64,000 nucleotides of DNA from Bradyrhizobium xenonodulans (GTDB lineage: Bacteria; Pseudomonadota; Alphaproteobacteria; Rhizobiales; Xanthobacteraceae): assembly GCF_027594865.1 (NCBI RefSeq), contig NZ_CP089391.1, positions 4,308,501 through 4,372,500 of the forward strand, read 5' to 3'. Every line of letters starts with the position of its first letter. The first letter of the stretch is position 1. Positions 61,497 to 64,000 of this stretch are shown one piece after another. A program made the translations under genes and the position numbers. The notes under the pieces are model-generated. The model saw nothing but the letters and a program-made list of their open reading frames with translations, was not told the DNA's origin and did no database searches.

Positions 61497-62783
61497 ATGC
61501 CGATCACCACAACAAGGCGTCGTCTGCTCGCTGGATCCGCTGCCGCGCTCGCACTGCCGGCCTTTGCCCGCGCGCAAGGCGCGGTCAAGCCGCGCCTGAC
61601 GGCGATCTCGCAATGGTCCGCGGGCAGCGACGGTGCCGCCATCACCGCGCTCGGCAAGAAGTTCGAGGAGAAAGGCGGCGTCTGGCAGCACTCGCCCGTC
61701 CCCGGATTCACCACGGACATGATGAATAAACTGCGCGCGCAGATCATCGCCGGCGATCCGCCGGCCTGCTCGCAGCTCAAGGGCCCCGAGATTGCTGCCT
61801 GGTCGAAGATTGCTCCGACCGTCGATCTCGACGCCGTGGTCGCGGCTGCCGGGTATGAAAAGGTCGTCGCGCCGGACCTTGCAAAATTGCACAAGCCGGC
61901 GGGCAAGTGGATCGCACTGCCGCTGCAGATCTACAGCACAAATATGCTGTTTCTCTCCAAGCGCGGAATGGACAAGGCCAAGGCTGACAAGGTCCCCGTC
62001 ACCTGGGCTGACTTCAATGACCTTGCCGGAAAAATGAAGTCGGCCGGAATGGCGTACCCCATCGCCAACGGCGGCACCCGCGCCGACGACGGGCAGAAAT
62101 TCGAGGCGTCCCTGGCCGGCATCAGCCCGACGGCATACCGCGCCGCCCTCATGAATCTCGACAAGAAGGCCCTGGAAGGCCCCGAGATCAAGGCAGCTTT
62201 CGCACAGACGCGCAAGATCTCCGACTGGTGTGATCCCAATGTCGGCGCCCAACCCTATGCAAACAATTTGAAGCGCTTCGTCGACGGCGACATGGGCATG
62301 CTGATCATGGGCGGCTGGGCGCAGGGCGTATTGAAAAACGCCGGCTTCAAGTTTGACGACTACGTCATCGTTCCCGGCCCCAGTGATAACAGCAAGCCGG
62401 TGTTCCTGTTGAATGCCGACGCTTTCATCTTCTGGCAGCGCAAGGAGGCCGACCTTCAGGCCGGCCAGATGCTGATGGCGCAGCTCGTGATGGATCCGGC
62501 GATCCAGACCATGTACTCGCAAATCACGGGGTCGATCCCCGTGCGCACCGACGTCGATCTGTCCGGTGAAGGCTGGTCGGACGGCCAGCGGCGCACCGCC
62601 GCAGCGCTGAAAGACGCTGTCGCCAGCAACCAGGCGGTCCTCAGCCTTGCGCACAACATGGCGCAGGAAAACGGCCTGACCGCAGCGATGATCGACGTCA
62701 TCACCGAATATGTGAAGAACAAGACGATCAAGCCGGATGAGGCCGTCAGCCGCCTCGCCGACGCCGTCGAGGGCGCACGTTGA
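61497..62783 (+). CDS. sugar ABC transporter, periplasmic substrate-binding protein
   Basis: This 428-aa family 1 solute-binding protein starts with a Tat-like signal (TTRRRLLAGSAAALALPAFA) after GGGAGG. The mature part reads as a typical sugar-binding lobe pair (DKKALEGPEIKAAFAQTRKI, GDMGMLIMGGWAQGVL). It feeds the two permeases that follow. Ligand unknown; the ROK regulator suggests an amino sugar, hexose or pentose. Its stop overlaps the permease start by four bases. Confidence 0.93.
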   Translation: MPITTTRRRLLAGSAAALALPAFARAQGAVKPRLTAISQWSAGSDGAAITALGKKFEEKGGVWQHSPVPGFTTDMMNKLRAQIIAGDPPACSQLKGPEIAAWSKIAPTVDLDAVVAAAGYEKVVAPDLAKLHKPAGKWIALPLQIYSTNMLFLSKRGMDKAKADKVPVTWADFNDLAGKMKSAGMAYPIANGGTRADDGQKFEASLAGISPTAYRAALMNLDKKALEGPEIKAAFAQTRKISDWCDPNVGAQPYANNLKRFVDGDMGMLIMGGWAQGVLKNAGFKFDDYVIVPGPSDNSKPVFLLNADAFIFWQRKEADLQAGQMLMAQLVMDPAIQTMYSQITGSIPVRTDVDLSGEGWSDGQRRTAAALKDAVASNQAVLSLAHNMAQENGLTAAMIDVITEYVKNKTIKPDEAVSRLADAVEGAR

Positions 62784-63709
62784 CCGACGCCGCTTCCACA
62801 GCCACGCGGCCCGGCCGACCGGCAATCTCCGGCGTGGTCGGCCGGCTGCCCGAAGTTCTGATGATCTGGGTGCCGCTGCTGTTGTCAGCAGCGCACCTCG
62901 TCTCGTTTTCGATCTGGACGATCTGGATTTCGTTTACGCCCTCCACCCTTGTCCCTGTTACGGGCTGGGTGGGCTTGCGCAACTACAATGCTGTCCTCGC
63001 GTCGCGGAACTGGCAAATTGCCTTCGACAATCTGCTGCTGTTCGGCGTTGCTTTCGTACTGCTCAGCTTGATCACCGGTCTCCTGCTTGCGATTCTGCTC
63101 GATCAGCGCATTCGCGGCGAGAACGTGCTGCGATCCATCTTCCTCTACCCCCTGGCGGTGTCGTTCGTCGTCACCGGCACGGTGTGGAGCTGGCTGCTCA
63201 ATCCCGGCATCGGGATCGAGAAGCTCGTCCACGATCTCGGCTGGACCTCGTTCAAGTTCGACTGGCTGGTCGATCGCGACATGGCGATCTGGACGATCGT
63301 GATCGCCGCGATCTGGCAATCCTCGGGATTTGCCATGGCGCTGTTCCTGGCCGGCCTTCGCTCCGTCGATTCCGAGATCATCAAGGCGGCACAGATCGAT
63401 GGTGCCGGGCCGATCAGAATCTATCGGCGCGTCATTCTGCCGACGCTTTGGCCGATTACCATCACTGTCGTCGTTGTCCAGTTGCAGTTCGCGATCTCGG
63501 CCTTCGACCTCGTCCGCGCACTCACCAATGGCGGGCCGGGAATCGCGACTCAGCTGCCGGCGCTTGTTGTCTATGATTTGATGTTCCAGCGCAGCCAGCT
63601 CGGCCGTGGTGCGGCGGCGGCGGTGCTGATGTTGCTCATCCTTCTCGCGGTGCTGCTGCCCTATGCAGCGTGGCGTTACGTCCAGCGACGGCAGGCCGGC
63701 CATGCGTGA
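62780..63709 (+). CDS. sugar ABC transporter permease 1
   Basis: This 309-aa inner-membrane permease of the MalF type has about six helices and the EAA-like loop GADSEIIKAAQIDGA-type sequence (SVDSEIIKAAQIDGAGPIRI). It overlaps the binding-protein gene at its start (ATGA-type) and the next permease at its end, so the transporter is one operon. Confidence 0.94.
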   Translation: MTDAASTATRPGRPAISGVVGRLPEVLMIWVPLLLSAAHLVSFSIWTIWISFTPSTLVPVTGWVGLRNYNAVLASRNWQIAFDNLLLFGVAFVLLSLITGLLLAILLDQRIRGENVLRSIFLYPLAVSFVVTGTVWSWLLNPGIGIEKLVHDLGWTSFKFDWLVDRDMAIWTIVIAAIWQSSGFAMALFLAGLRSVDSEIIKAAQIDGAGPIRIYRRVILPTLWPITITVVVVQLQFAISAFDLVRALTNGGPGIATQLPALVVYDLMFQRSQLGRGAAAAVLMLLILLAVLLPYAAWRYVQRRQAGHA

Positions 63710-64000
63710 CCGAACCTTCGTACCCGGCCGCGCTCTGATCTACCTCGTCGTGACGTTGTTCGCGGTGGCTTACCTCGCACCGCTGGTCGTCGTCGTCTTG
63801 AACTCGCTCCGCTCAAACGAGGAGATCGCACAAGGGTCGATGGTCGGCTGGCCGCAACACTGGGCCTGGGGCAACTACGCCCTGGCCTGGAGCGGTTTCT
63901 GCGTCGCCGAGACTTGCGCCGGCATCCGACCCTATATGCTGAACTCCGCGCTCGTCACGATCCCTGCGACGATCTTCTCGACCCTGCTCGGTGCTGTTGC
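63702..64000 (+). CDS. sugar ABC transporter permease 2, truncated by the window edge
   Basis: The ATG at 63702 lies inside the last codons of permease 1 (8-bp overlap). The visible 99 residues include a first membrane helix (ALIYLVVTLFAVAYLAPLVV) and the MalG-type periplasmic loop (LNSLRSNEEIAQGSMVGWP, WGNYALAW). The gene continues past the right edge; an ATPase gene is expected beyond. Confidence 0.92.
   Translation, partial: MRDRTFVPGRALIYLVVTLFAVAYLAPLVVVVLNSLRSNEEIAQGSMVGWPQHWAWGNYALAWSGFCVAETCAGIRPYMLNSALVTIPATIFSTLLGAV

Overview
The window is GC-rich chromosomal DNA from an alphaproteobacterium, most likely Bradyrhizobium or a close Bradyrhizobiaceae relative. The reasons are the strong G/C bias at third codon positions, the gene order around pdh, eno, pyrG, trpDC, lexA and gltX, an E1-beta subunit carrying its own lipoyl domain, a direct-repeat LexA box (GAAC-N7-GAAC) and small proteins of a Bradyrhizobium type. 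The genus is inferred from gene content and order; no rRNA or tRNA gene was seen.

Layout. Bases 1-4855 (minus strand) hold a pyruvate dehydrogenase operon, pdhA-pdhB-DUF5076-cytosine-deaminase-like-pdhC-membrane protein, running off the left end. Bases 5110-14706 hold mostly minus-strand metabolic genes: a phosphodiesterase, an aldehyde dehydrogenase with its GAF/Fis-type regulator, ftsB, an FMN reductase, an MBL-fold hydrolase and a zinc-binding-dehydrogenase-like gene. A divergent AraC/SDR pair (11749-13541) sits among them between two copies of the 3' end of the dehydrogenase gene. Bases 14741-25917 hold eno, a Vgb-like protein and queF, an M20 peptidase, a frameshifted glutaminase-STAS-cNMP gene, a chemoreceptor, an MFS transporter overlapping kdsA, and a NIPSNAP protein. 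Bases 26111-28894 hold a two-component system and a PmtA-like methyltransferase. Bases 28903-31982 hold pyrG, secG and tpiA on the minus strand.

From the tpiA/ppiD divergence at about 32.1 kb, the plus strand carries ppiD-trpD-trpC-moaC. A block of about 9 kb follows: an orphan Flp pilin, a GGDEF-EAL protein, a twice-frameshifted SDR, a CtpA protease, an alpha-hydroxy-acid oxidase, a YihX-like HAD phosphatase, two tiny ORFs and a ParDE-like toxin-antitoxin pair. The housekeeping string resumes with moeA and lexA. A 16-bp tandem repeat lies just after lexA, followed by small accessory genes including a protein made of three GAF-like modules. Then come comEC, a DUF2171 protein, a ten-cysteine secreted protein, an NTF2-like protein, glnS, a beta-propeller lipoprotein-like protein, gltX and gltA with a textbook terminator. 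The right end is a ROK regulator with a palindromic operator and a sugar ABC transporter truncated by the window edge.

Much of the window is core metabolism: pyruvate oxidation, enolase, triose-phosphate isomerase and citrate synthase, tryptophan and molybdopterin synthesis, CTP and KDO synthesis, and tRNA charging. I did not find a clear new defence or mobile system. The most unusual items are the AraC/SDR cassette flanked by a duplicated gene 3' end, the lexA-adjacent minisatellite, the triple GAF-like protein, the Cys-rich secreted protein and the cytosine-deaminase-like gene inside the pdh operon. Three frameshifts in two genes need checking against reads.
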